DNA from: a virus
Strand: one strand, 5' to 3'
Virus record (IMG/VR): IMGVR_UViG_3300025674_000345
Location: 1-25,615 of that record
Length of the DNA: 25,615 nucleotides
Below the pieces are notes generated by a model. It did not search any database, was not told the DNA's origin, and was given only the letters and a program-made list of their open reading frames with translations. This document shows, piece by piece, positions 17,045 to 24,344 of this stretch. Position numbers and translations under genes: made by a program. Position 1 is the first letter of the stretch. Every line of letters begins with the position of its first letter.

Positions 17045-17528
17045 TGAACTTTCCCTCTCTGGCCGTTATGCATTTAGCAGTTATTTCATATCTATTGTCG
17101 ATTTGCCCGTACATTCTTTTTGGCTCTTCAAGTTCAACGATTTCATAATGTATATCACCGTATAGAACATAGTCGCCTATTCTAACGTAAAGATCTTGAT
17201 CTTCAGTTAAGCGACGTTTATGAAATTTTATACTTATCTCTGAGCGGCGGTCTACACCGAACTTTCCTGAGCGTGTCTTATTTCCAGACCATTCAACCAA
17301 AGCATGAACCCTAATAGGAGATAGAAAGGACTTTTCTATTGCTTCGCCATATACAGGATGAAAGTTCGTATGCTCTATGCTAATTGGATAGTAAATAACT
17401 GTTTGCCCAATTATTCTTTCGTTAATTTCATCAGCGACGTTTTTAGCTAAATCCTTTTCCTTGTCTCCAATGAACAAGGGAGGTGGAGGTGCTGCTGGGC
17501 GGGACCATTCGTTATCAGATGACGACAT
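17034..17528 (-). CDS. Neck/head-tail connector protein (gp14-like)
   Basis: 164 residues. After a Pro-rich N-terminus there is a helix (NVADEINERII), then beta segments: VIYYPISIEHTNFHPVYGEA, IRVHALVEWSG, ISIKFHKRRLTEDQDLYVRIGDYV, and HYEIVELEEPKRMYG. The IGDYVLYGDIHYEIVE pattern is frequent in head-completion and head-tail connector proteins of myoviruses. Position between the gp13-like and gp15-like genes supports a neck role corresponding to T4 gp14, although it is much shorter (T4 gp14 256 residues). It begins 5 bases after the gp13-like stop and its end overlaps the gp15-like start. Confidence 0.55.
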   Translation of the reverse strand: MSSSDNEWSRPAAPPPPLFIGDKEKDLAKNVADEINERIIGQTVIYYPISIEHTNFHPVYGEAIEKSFLSPIRVHALVEWSGNKTRSGKFGVDRRSEISIKFHKRRLTEDQDLYVRIGDYVLYGDIHYEIVELEEPKRMYGQIDNRYEITAKCITAREGKFNAR

Positions 17529-17533
17529 TTAAA

Positions 17534-18796
17534 CTATCCTATGTAAATTGGAAGAGGAGAATTAAGCATTGTCTTGCTAGCGCTTTCTGCTATCTCTGTG
17601 TCTCTTTTGGCAAGTTCGGCGTATGTTAATTCATTAAGCACTTTGTTTAGCTCTTCCCTTAGGGCGTCTTTTTCTGCCTTTGCTTGTTGCCAAAGTTCAG
17701 CATAGTTAAGAGTTATTGGCTCGCCGGGGATTGGAAGCGTAGTTGTTTTACCTCTTGAATGTCCAAGCATTTCCTTGGTTATAGCGAGTGCGTATCTTCT
17801 TATCCACTGCTTACCAATCGAGTTTATATTTTCGAATGGAATATTGCCAAATGGCAACGTGTTCATGTTGTTGACACCATCAGCACCTCGCCTTCTGTCG
17901 GCGTATTCTTCCCAAGCATCTTTTTCGACGGTAAAGTGAAACCAGAAAGTTTCTGGCTCAATTCCTGTCGGGGGCGGGAATAGCTTTAGCTTGTTATTCT
18001 TTATCTCGTAAGAATAGTGCGAGGCTCTAGTGTAAATTGAATCTTCATACATCATAGCCTGAAGTTTGTTCTGCCATGTAGGAACAATTTCATAAGTTGC
18101 GTCGTCGCTATACATACCATAGTTTGATAAATTTCCTACAACGTTTAACCCGCCATAAATCGCAAAGAAGCGCCACATGCTCAGCGGGGTCTTATAAAAC
18201 ATTCTTCGGATTGTTATCTTTTTAGTTCCCACTGTATCGCCCGCATCCAATGTTAAAGATCCTGACTCGATTGAAGACGAGACTATGTCTTGTAAGTCAT
18301 ACTCAGACACTCCATATGTGGGCTCAAATGATGCTGAATATACTGTAAGATCACCGCCAATGCCTGTCTCTGTAACAAGTCCGTCTGCAACCCGCTGAGT
18401 GTACTGGAAGGTAAATCTTGGGTAGTTTAATTCAACCCCTTCTGGGCCTGAGACTACTTCTCCGTCTTCGTCAAAAGAGGCTGTTGTGTTTCCTAGTAAA
18501 TTACCTAAGGAGTTTTTTGCCTGATGGATGTTGATTAAGTATGAGTACTCTAAGACAGCTTCTTCGTATGCAGAATAGATGTTTGCAGGCTGCAAGTCGA
18601 TATCAACAATGTTACCTGCTAGTTTCTGATATGTATAGGAGACTTGATCGACTGCGCCGCTAATAAAAGCGTCTGATGTGTATATGCCATAAGGCAGGTT
18701 AGTTAACACATCACTTGATGAGCCCGTTGCTGGCAAGACTTTTGTACTTGTCGTGCTAGAAGGAGTTAGTTGTGGTAAAGCGCATATATCTGACAT
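17534..18796 (-). CDS. Neck protein (gp13-like)
   Basis: 420 residues. The C-terminal part is a long helix-rich segment: WIRRYALAITKEMLGHSRGK, then LPIPGEPITLNYAEL, then charged heptad-like sequence (QAKAEKDALREELNKVLNELTY) and a short beta end LPIYIG. This layout is characteristic of neck proteins of marine T4-like phages. The N-terminal half contains YEEAVLEYSYLINIHQAKNSLG and a strand-rich central domain. In T4 gp13 and gp14 form the neck that attaches tail to head. The start ATG at 18796 has an AGGGGA site, with a promoter-like element about 20 bases further upstream. It is the first gene of a long run that extends to the tail tubes. Confidence 0.62.
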   Translation of the reverse strand: MSDICALPQLTPSSTTSTKVLPATGSSSDVLTNLPYGIYTSDAFISGAVDQVSYTYQKLAGNIVDIDLQPANIYSAYEEAVLEYSYLINIHQAKNSLGNLLGNTTASFDEDGEVVSGPEGVELNYPRFTFQYTQRVADGLVTETGIGGDLTVYSASFEPTYGVSEYDLQDIVSSSIESGSLTLDAGDTVGTKKITIRRMFYKTPLSMWRFFAIYGGLNVVGNLSNYGMYSDDATYEIVPTWQNKLQAMMYEDSIYTRASHYSYEIKNNKLKLFPPPTGIEPETFWFHFTVEKDAWEEYADRRRGADGVNNMNTLPFGNIPFENINSIGKQWIRRYALAITKEMLGHSRGKTTTLPIPGEPITLNYAELWQQAKAEKDALREELNKVLNELTYAELAKRDTEIAESASKTMLNSPLPIYIG

Positions 18797-18814
18797 TAAT
18801 ATTGTCCCCTATCG

Positions 18815-18825
18815 TAATAAATAGT
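18815..18825 (-). promoter_or_regulatory. Candidate late promoter element upstream of the gp13-like gene
   Basis: Minus-strand ACTATTTATTA, about 20 bases before the start codon. It recurs as variants in front of the basic protein, the decoration-type protein, gp22 and gp18. The opposite strand carries TAATAAATAGT, so orientation cannot be decided from sequence alone. Function is inferred. Confidence 0.4.
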
Positions 18826-18849
18826 TTATTTTATAGGAGATAATATTTT

Positions 18850-19290
18850 TTACTCTTCCGATGTCTTTTTTCTGCGTGTTCTTGTAGGCTTTTCTGCTGT
18901 TGAGCGTTTTGGCTTGGCAGGGGCTTTCTTTTTTACTGGTGCCCTTTTTCTTGTTGGTTTTTCACTATTGGGTTTATCCAAGTCTACTTTTAATTCTTCT
19001 ACAGGCTTAGAAGGTCTGTTCTTTGGCTTTTCTACGACTTCTACTTTTTCCACTGTCTCAGCAGGGGTTGCAGGTTCCTTGACTTCGGGCTCAGGTGCAG
19101 ATAGGACAGGTTCGGAATTACTTTCTTTCTCTGTTTCGACTTTTAAAGATTTGCTCTCTATGGCGTCTTCAATTGTTTCGATATATTTAGATCTTTCTGT
19201 TCTTTCTGCTAAAGCTCTAGCATAGGGATGGCTTGCATATTTTCTTCCGTATTTCTGTTGCTTTGCTCTTATCTTAGTTTTCTTACCCAT
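18850..19290 (-). CDS. Highly basic Lys/Pro/Ala-rich protein, H1-like tail
   Basis: 146 residues of very biased composition. The N-terminal third (MGKKTKIRAKQQKYGRK, then a helical YARALAERTERSKYIETI) is followed by a Glu/Pro/Val-rich middle (about 55-105). A strongly basic end contains Lys-Arg-Pro-Ala repeats such as KKKAPAKPKR and ends RRKKTSEE. The end resembles histone-H1-like DNA-condensing tails, so it might bind packaged DNA or nucleic acid during head filling, but no family is recognised and low-complexity composition can mislead. It stands alone between a terminator and the neck operon, with a promoter-like element before it. The start ATG at 19290 has an AGAGGTAAC site. Confidence 0.72.
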   Translation of the reverse strand: MGKKTKIRAKQQKYGRKYASHPYARALAERTERSKYIETIEDAIESKSLKVETEKESNSEPVLSAPEPEVKEPATPAETVEKVEVVEKPKNRPSKPVEELKVDLDKPNSEKPTRKRAPVKKKAPAKPKRSTAEKPTRTRRKKTSEE

Positions 19291-19311
19291 TGTTACCTCT
19301 TTTTGAGTTCT

Positions 19312-19323
19312 TTAATAAATAGA
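19312..19323 (-). promoter_or_regulatory. Candidate late promoter element upstream of the basic protein
   Basis: Minus-strand TCTATTTATTAA, ending about 24 bases before the ATG at 19290 and immediately after the terminator at 19327-19366. It is a variant of the ACTATTTAT-type element seen before several other genes. A terminator followed at once by a promoter-like site would isolate this gene from its upstream neighbour. Confidence 0.4.
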
Positions 19324-19326
19324 GTC

Positions 19327-19366
19327 GTAATAAAGAAAACCCCCACTGGCTATTAACCAATGGGGG
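19327..19366 (-). terminator. Rho-independent terminator after the decoration-type gene
   Basis: 10-bp stem (CCCCCATTGG with CCAGTGGGGG, one T-G pair) around a 7-base loop at 19340-19366. On the minus strand it is followed by TTTTCTTTATT. It begins about 35 bases past the stop of the 144-residue gene. Confidence 0.85.
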
Positions 19367-19400
19367 CTGTGATAAGACTTAACCTAAAACTTATAAAGGT

Positions 19401-19835
19401 TTAGGTATTCACTACTACTGCAAGTGAGCCTGATGTAATTGCTTGGCAGTGCCATGCAGTTCCCGATGAAACAACTTCTACCGAATCATTGATAGCGCAG
19501 TCGTTACCGGATACGTCAAACCTAAATGACCCGATGCCGCTAAGGGGGGCGGCGCTTCCGCTTGCGGAAACACCCTGAACATAAAATGCAGTGGCGTCGC
19601 TTGATGAACCAGTCACAGCTACGTTGCCGCCGTCGATGGCTCCTAAAATAAACTTAGCCCACCAGCCTGCACCGGCTTCTGAAGCTGCTGGCAAGGTTAA
19701 TTGGTATGAGCCGTCGCCGACCGAGCCTGACTGAAGAATGAATACCTTACCACATTCTGAGGGTTGAATAGTTTTTGCTACGGCGATCGATTCAACCTTT
19801 TTTCGATCTGCCATTGTATGTCCATTTTTAGCCAT
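19401..19835 (-). CDS. Small virion decoration-type protein (putative)
   Basis: 144 residues from the ATG at 19835, which has an ideal AAGGAG site 7 bases away. An in-frame ATG 14 codons earlier (19877) has no such site and gives an unlikely extension. The protein is Gly/Ser/Ala/Val-rich and beta-strand-like: KVFILQSGSVGDGSYQLTLP, GWWAKFILGAIDGGNVAVTG, and a strand ending SLAVVVNT. This is typical of capsid-decorating or head-fibre proteins. It follows the capsid gene but is separated from it by a strong terminator and has its own promoter-like element and its own terminator, which would allow high, separate expression. No specific family is recognised. Confidence 0.72.
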   Translation of the reverse strand: MAKNGHTMADRKKVESIAVAKTIQPSECGKVFILQSGSVGDGSYQLTLPAASEAGAGWWAKFILGAIDGGNVAVTGSSSDATAFYVQGVSASGSAAPLSGIGSFRFDVSGNDCAINDSVEVVSSGTAWHCQAITSGSLAVVVNT

Positions 19836-19874
19836 GTTTTTTCTCCTTAAAGTTAAAGGCTTTTGCCTTATCAA

Positions 19875-19889
19875 CATTATAAATAGTTT
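19875..19889 (-). promoter_or_regulatory. Candidate late promoter element upstream of the decoration-type gene
   Basis: Minus-strand AAACTATTTATAATG, about 43 bases before the start at 19835 and just downstream of the gp23 terminator. It contains the ACTATTTAT core shared with other late-gene starts and also a TATAAT, so a sigma-70-type -10 is an alternative reading. Confidence 0.45.
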
Positions 19890-19897
19890 CTAAGTTG

Positions 19898-19936
19898 CTT
19901 AAAAGAAAGAAGGTCCGGTTCTGAGAACCGGACCTT
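19898..19936 (-). terminator. Strong Rho-independent terminator after gp23
   Basis: Near-perfect 12-bp stem (AAGGTCCGGTTC and its complement) with a tight 3-base loop at 19910-19936. It is followed on the minus strand by CTTTCTTTTAAG and lies 24 bases beyond the gp23 stop. It ends the capsid transcript. Confidence 0.9.
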
Positions 19937-19960
19937 CCTAGCCTAGATTAGACTATTGGC

Positions 19961-21667
19961 TTATGAGCCGCCACCTGACTCACCAAGCATTCCTCGTACA
20001 ACCACTAGGCCATACATATCAGGACGTACCATCTTCTTACCGTAACGAGTCATTACGATCTTGCGTGGTACACCATCTTCTGGGCCATAAATGGTCTGTG
20101 TAGCCTGTAGAGGGACGTAAGGTGCGTAAACATAGCCGCTTTCTAGGAAGCTTGAGCCTTTACGACCGACCAATACGACGTTCCGAGGGAAGTATGGATC
20201 GACGTAAACGTCAAACTTCTTTGAAATTGAGCCTACTTTTTCTGCACCGGCTGTGCTTGCACCGTCTTGATCGACAGTAACGCTTGCACGGAAGCCCGAG
20301 GTGAACTCAAGGATTGCCGCTACTTCTGGTGAGCAAACAATAAAGTTTGCGCCACCACGCAATGTTTTACGGTGGATACGAGCAGAAACATCATTGATTG
20401 TTTCTAGCAGGGTCTCGTACCATTCCGAAACAGTACCTGTGAAGTCAGGGGCAGCAGATGTAGCACCGATCTCCAAGCCAGTCGTGCGATCTACGAATAG
20501 ACCGGGTGAGCGTGACCAGTAGAGAGTACCAGCAGTTGCACCTTGGACGAGGTCGTTTAGGATCTCTTGATCGATCTCCAATGACATGTGCTCAGAAAGA
20601 ACTGATAGAAGTTCTGACTCTGCATCAGCATTGTGGAAAGCGTTAAGATCTTGGCCAACCTCTGGGGTCCACTTGGCCTTTAGCTTCTTCGAGACGGCGG
20701 TAATTGCGACTGAATCAACTTTGATTTCAATCTCAGGAATAACGTCTCTAGCCAAATCGTCAAATGTGCCGGCGGGGGGGGCGCCAGCACCTTCCAAGCC
20801 CCATAGTTCCGCACCGACAACCGAGCCGAGAGCATTCGAACCAAAGCCGTCCTTCACTGGGTAAGTACCAGTAATGGCTGTAACGCCCGATGCGTTGCTG
20901 GCATCAGTAACTGTAATTGTTACAGTGTTGCCCGAAATCGATGTCAGTCTACGAACGATAGCAGGATCACCTGCGGCGTTTGTGAAGGTACTGACATCAA
21001 TTGCAATAAGGTTATCCTCGTTGAAATCGCTTGGCTTCGTGAAGGTGTACTGGGCCACATACGAAGCAGTTTCAGCTAGAAGATCAGGGTCGAAACGTAG
21101 AAGTTTCTTTTCTGCATCCGACAAAGCTGAAACCTGAGTCGAGGCCAGCGGGTTGCTGCCGATGCTGGCCTGAAGCGATGCTGTTGGTGACGAATAACCT
21201 GACTGTAGGTTGTAGAAACCACCACCTTCTTCAGTCAAGTCACTGACACCGCCAGTGATCTGGCTACCGACAACGCCACCACCGTAAACCGATTCGGTGC
21301 CGGCGAGGCCGTGGCGAGCATTTTCAACCTTAAAATCCATGAAGAAGATAAGGCTGGTTGGCAACTTCATTGGCTGTACAGAGACGATATCGTTGGCCAA
21401 TAGACCACCGAATACTCTGCGGACGATTGGGAATGCTACACCAGCAAAGCCCTCAACGTCACCAGCAGCCATAGAGGTTGCTTCTGTAACTCTGACAAAT
21501 TCTTTTGTTTGGTTCTCCAAAAGAACTGCCATTACATTCTTTTGATACTCGTTCTTAAGACCTTCGAGAAGACCAACGTTTTCCCACTTGGAAACTAGGG
21601 CTGCACCTTCTTTCTGGTAATCACGAGCAACAATGTTTTCTGATAATCTTTCTAGAATACCTGACAT
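19961..21667 (-). CDS. 23: Major capsid protein gp23
   Basis: 568 residues with T4 gp23 hallmarks: an N-terminal region with VMAVLLENQTKEF, then VAFPIVRRVFGGLLANDIVSVQPM and LIFFMDFKVENAR. The C-terminal half has FIVCSPEVAAILEFTSGF, VYVDPYFPRNVVLVGRKG and YAPYVPLQATQTIYG. LLE|N near residue 50 fits the (L/I)-x-E cleavage rule for T4-type prohead proteases and would remove the N-terminal segment, consistent with the gp21 in this window. The start ATG at 21667 follows AAAGGAG; an in-frame ATG 11 codons upstream lies inside gp22 and is not favoured. It follows gp22 by 13 bases and is ended by a strong terminator. Confidence 0.95.
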   Translation of the reverse strand: MSGILERLSENIVARDYQKEGAALVSKWENVGLLEGLKNEYQKNVMAVLLENQTKEFVRVTEATSMAAGDVEGFAGVAFPIVRRVFGGLLANDIVSVQPMKLPTSLIFFMDFKVENARHGLAGTESVYGGGVVGSQITGGVSDLTEEGGGFYNLQSGYSSPTASLQASIGSNPLASTQVSALSDAEKKLLRFDPDLLAETASYVAQYTFTKPSDFNEDNLIAIDVSTFTNAAGDPAIVRRLTSISGNTVTITVTDASNASGVTAITGTYPVKDGFGSNALGSVVGAELWGLEGAGAPPAGTFDDLARDVIPEIEIKVDSVAITAVSKKLKAKWTPEVGQDLNAFHNADAESELLSVLSEHMSLEIDQEILNDLVQGATAGTLYWSRSPGLFVDRTTGLEIGATSAAPDFTGTVSEWYETLLETINDVSARIHRKTLRGGANFIVCSPEVAAILEFTSGFRASVTVDQDGASTAGAEKVGSISKKFDVYVDPYFPRNVVLVGRKGSSFLESGYVYAPYVPLQATQTIYGPEDGVPRKIVMTRYGKKMVRPDMYGLVVVRGMLGESGGGS

Positions 21668-21680
21668 AATATTACTCCTT

Positions 21681-22802
21681 TTATTTCTCAATGCCTGCAA
21701 GAACTCTCATTCTTTTTGCAAGCTCACTTATACCCACGTCTTGATTTTCTTTTGGTTTGCGTGAGTAAAGCAATGATACTGAAGAATGGTTGCTAACTGC
21801 TTCCCTTAGTGATTCTGGCCCTCTATTCTGAGAGGAGCCCACGCCGGCTTGAAGAGTTTCATAAATCATCTTCGCTTTTTCAACGCTATCTGCGTTGTTG
21901 ATAGATTCGACAATTTTATTTTTTTGTCGCTCATTCAGGGAGTCATCTACCAATGTTTTATTTGTGAAGTGAAGTTTTGCATTTAAAACTTGCATCTTCT
22001 CAAACTTCTCTTTAACCTTGTTAAAGGCCTCTAAGAGTTTCTTGTTGTGTTGGGCCGACTCTAACAGTTTCTTGTTTAGATCATCGGCTTTTTTATCCAA
22101 CTCTTTGTTCTTTGTTTTGAGCTTTTTATTCTTTGCTTCAAGCTCTTCGTTGTGTCTTTGGAACTCATTGGCCAGAGCTTGAGCCATTACTTCATTGCGT
22201 CTTAAGTTATCGGGGCTGTTTAGCCATCCTGTCTTTGTAGCCTCATAGTTCATATTGACGGCTTCTTCAACGGCGTTCTTTATAGCTTCTTCTAGGCCGG
22301 CTTCATCAAGCTCAACTTCTTCGTCTACAGCCGCAGCTTCAAGGCCTGCCAAAAGATCTTCTTCGTTTTTATTTTTATCTTCCGAGTTTTCCGAGTCTAG
22401 CATCTCTGATAAGTCTGACTCATCTACTTCGTATACCTCTTTTTCATCTAGGTTGTAGACGCCGGCCTCTTCCATTCTTTTAACTTCGGAGAGGATTGAT
22501 TCGAATGAAAGTTCGACCTCTTCACTGCTAACTTCTTTTGAGGTTTCTTCCATAAAGGCAAAGCCTTGACCGTCTTGCTCTTTAAGTTGATCGTTTATTT
22601 CCACTACATGAGTTTTGTCTTCATCAAGCTTTGGATCTTTTTCTTCTGGCACTTCTTCCATGTCTTCCTGCTCTAGGATATATTGAACAGCCGAGTCGAT
22701 ATTCGATCTGTATTTCTCAACTAAAGTTTTTTCTGCGTGCTTTAGAGCCATTTCTCTAAGCTTTGTGGCATCTGCAATCGCACTTTCTAGAACAGTTGAC
22801 AT
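21681..22802 (-). CDS. 22: Prohead core scaffold protein gp22
   Basis: 373 residues, highly charged, and directly before gp23 as in T4. Residues about 45-185 are very acidic with repeated Glu/Asp clusters. A predicted long coiled coil spans about 205-275 (Lys/Glu/Leu/Asn-rich), followed by a helical C-terminal part ending in ISELAKRMRVLAGIEK. This is the scaffold architecture: it fills the prohead core and is degraded by gp21 during maturation. T4 gp22 is 269 residues, so this version has an extended acidic region. The start ATG at 22802 has an AGGAG site, with a promoter-like element about 24 bases before it. Confidence 0.88.
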   Translation of the reverse strand: MSTVLESAIADATKLREMALKHAEKTLVEKYRSNIDSAVQYILEQEDMEEVPEEKDPKLDEDKTHVVEINDQLKEQDGQGFAFMEETSKEVSSEEVELSFESILSEVKRMEEAGVYNLDEKEVYEVDESDLSEMLDSENSEDKNKNEEDLLAGLEAAAVDEEVELDEAGLEEAIKNAVEEAVNMNYEATKTGWLNSPDNLRRNEVMAQALANEFQRHNEELEAKNKKLKTKNKELDKKADDLNKKLLESAQHNKKLLEAFNKVKEKFEKMQVLNAKLHFTNKTLVDDSLNERQKNKIVESINNADSVEKAKMIYETLQAGVGSSQNRGPESLREAVSNHSSVSLLYSRKPKENQDVGISELAKRMRVLAGIEK

Positions 22803-22821
22803 TCATTAACTCCTAAACAAT

Positions 22822-22835
22822 CTACAGTAAATAGT
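22822..22835 (-). promoter_or_regulatory. Candidate late promoter element upstream of gp22
   Basis: Minus-strand ACTATTTACTGTAG, nearly identical (13 of 14) to the element before gp18 (16035-16048) and sharing the ACTATTTA core with the sites before three other genes. It would give gp22 and gp23 a transcript of their own. Function is inferred. Confidence 0.42.
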
Positions 22836-22856
22836 GGCTAAAGACTTAAAAAGGCT

Positions 22857-23717
22857 TTAAGCTTCCCTATCTATCTCATTCATAGCGGAATATATTTTAC
22901 GCACTTCATCAGCCGAGGGATAATAATTGGGGGCGATTAACATGCTTCTAATGTACATTTTTTGGCCGTAATATTGGGCATTGCTCACCGCACTAAGTAT
23001 TTTCCCCAAATAAAGAGCATAGTTTCCAAAAGTGGAGTCCGAGGCCATAACGTATTCTGCTTGGTCTGTATCGTCATATTCTCCGTCCAAATAGCACTCA
23101 ATTTGTTCGTCGTCGGTCTGTTTCGTATAATCAATTTTGTATAAAAACGTCTTATAGTCGCCGGGGGTATAGGCGTTGATAGTTGTTGACTCTAAATTAA
23201 AATCGGGCACGTTGTCTCTGACATTACAAAATATCCCGTCGATAAACGTATTGTGATATAGTCTTATACTGCCTGTGCCACTAGCGGTTGGTTCGCTACT
23301 ATAGTTAAGGACTCCATTTAAATTAACGGGATTCTGCTCGGTACAAAATTTAAAAGCTATAAATATCTTATTGTACGAAGATAAATCATAACCACCCTGT
23401 GGGATTGTTAGTTGATCATTAGAATTAAAATATACTGCTCTCTCGTTTAGAGTGTTTGCTGACGAAGAGATGACAGGCTGGGCAGATGGTGTGGACTCGG
23501 TCAATGAATAATTATTTATTCTTGATGTCCAAGAAGACACCGCAGCCTGCTCATTCACATCTCTTAAGTCTACAGCGGTAAATAATGCTAACTTGTCTGA
23601 GCTTAGTGTTTTCTCGATAAATCCAGTTGGTCCATTAAGATAGAGATCAAACTCACGAGCTTTGCCTGTTTGGCAAGAGGATAGATTACCTCTCTTGCGG
23701 CCAAACCCGCTAATCAT
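22857..23717 (-). CDS. Concanavalin-A/LamG-like virion protein
   Basis: 286 residues in a beta-rich arrangement typical of LamG/concanavalin-A-like jelly-roll domains: ALFTAVDLRDV, RAVYFNSNDQLTIPQGGYDLSSYNKIFIAFKF, a strand carrying IRLYHNTFIDGIFCNVRD, YKTFLYKIDYT and IECYLDGEYDD, and a terminal KMYIRSMLIAPNYYPSADEVRKIYSAM. Such domains often occur on phage particles and bind glycans or decorate heads. It sits between capsid-assembly genes, so a head-surface protein is likely, but that is by position. The upstream gene's TAA directly abuts its ATG (TAAATG), implying coupled translation. The N-terminus (SGFGRKRGNLSS) is short and basic. Confidence 0.7.
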   Translation of the reverse strand: MISGFGRKRGNLSSCQTGKAREFDLYLNGPTGFIEKTLSSDKLALFTAVDLRDVNEQAAVSSWTSRINNYSLTESTPSAQPVISSSANTLNERAVYFNSNDQLTIPQGGYDLSSYNKIFIAFKFCTEQNPVNLNGVLNYSSEPTASGTGSIRLYHNTFIDGIFCNVRDNVPDFNLESTTINAYTPGDYKTFLYKIDYTKQTDDEQIECYLDGEYDDTDQAEYVMASDSTFGNYALYLGKILSAVSNAQYYGQKMYIRSMLIAPNYYPSADEVRKIYSAMNEIDREA

Positions 23718-24134
23718 TTATCCTACTCCTGCTGACCCGGACCAATTATGCCAGCCTGTATCTAAAGATGCAGTTGTAATGCCTGTTAGACCAGCGATAA
23801 CTGAGCAAGTTGAGCTAGTGCCCGTGTCACCTAAAAGGTAAATAGAGGTCACTCTAAACTCGCCAGTGTACGATTCGCCATTTGCTAAGACAAAATAGTT
23901 GTTATCTCCAGAATTACTTACACCATTTGAGGAAAAACCAACTCGAATTGGAGCAGCAGAACCAGTAGCTTCGTTGACAACGGTTATAAATTTAGTAATT
24001 CTAGGAAAATTAATTTCTTCTGGTGAGCTGCCTGAGTCCGCTACTGAAATTGAAGAACTGACATAGGGAATACCAGACATCATATATTGGCCTACTGAGC
24101 CGACGCCCACACGATAACTTCCAAAATTAGCCAT
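23718..24134 (-). CDS. Small beta-rich virion protein, head-associated (putative)
   Basis: 138 residues. GSVGQYMMSGIPYVSSSISV, INFPRITKFITVVNEAT, PIRVGFSSNGV, YFVLANGESYTGEFRVTSIYLLG, CSVIAGLTGI and an ending NWSGSAGVG follow a layout I associate with conserved small virion proteins of marine T4-like phages. It is Gly/Ser/Thr-rich and contains no membrane segment. It may be a decoration or head-vertex protein. Its ATG overlaps the end of the bS21 gene by 8 bases (ATGGCTAA). Confidence 0.65.
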   Translation of the reverse strand: MANFGSYRVGVGSVGQYMMSGIPYVSSSISVADSGSSPEEINFPRITKFITVVNEATGSAAPIRVGFSSNGVSNSGDNNYFVLANGESYTGEFRVTSIYLLGDTGTSSTCSVIAGLTGITTASLDTGWHNWSGSAGVG

Positions 24135-24321
24135 TACTGTTCTCCTGCAACTTCTTTAGTCTTTTTTCTCTTAATCTCTTTTCTTTTCTCTTTTTGTCCG
24201 ATGGTTTTATAAAATACATTCTTTCTTTGTATTCTTCTAAAATACCAGAATCTTTAATTTTTTTTGAAAACCTTCGAATAAGACTGTGCGGGTTTTCATT
24301 TTTCCTTGCCTTGACTTCCAT
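24127..24321 (-). CDS. rpsU: Phage-encoded small ribosomal subunit protein bS21
   Basis: 64 residues from the ATG at 24321, which has an AGAGGAAAG site; an upstream in-frame ATG at 24363 would add 14 residues overlapping the previous gene and lacks a site. It matches bS21: a short N-terminal strand (MEVKARKNENP), then LIRRFSKKIKDSGILEEYKERM, then the YFIKPSDKKRKEKRLREKRLKKL helix with the FxKPSxxRxxK pattern. bS21 sits near the anti-Shine-Dalgarno of 16S rRNA and helps initiation. Phage copies may replace or compete with the host protein on ribosomes and favour phage mRNAs. It is expressed within the head gene cluster, hence probably late. Confidence 0.88.
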   Translation of the reverse strand: MEVKARKNENPHSLIRRFSKKIKDSGILEEYKERMYFIKPSDKKRKEKRLREKRLKKLQENSNG

Positions 24322-24344
24322 TCTTTCCTCTTCTTTAAATAGCC

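Noticed and set aside
18815-18825. T4-type late promoters on the plus strand (ATAAATA)
   Set aside because: The plus strand has no supported genes for such promoters to drive, and the motifs cluster just upstream of minus-strand starts, so a minus-strand element was preferred, though orientation remains unproven.
21668-21700. 11-codon N-terminal extension of gp23
   Set aside because: No ribosome site and it overlaps the gp22 end; the ATG at 21667 follows AAAGGAG.
22255-22458. Plus-strand Ser-rich ORF
   Set aside because: Mirror image of the acidic segment of gp22; not a gene.
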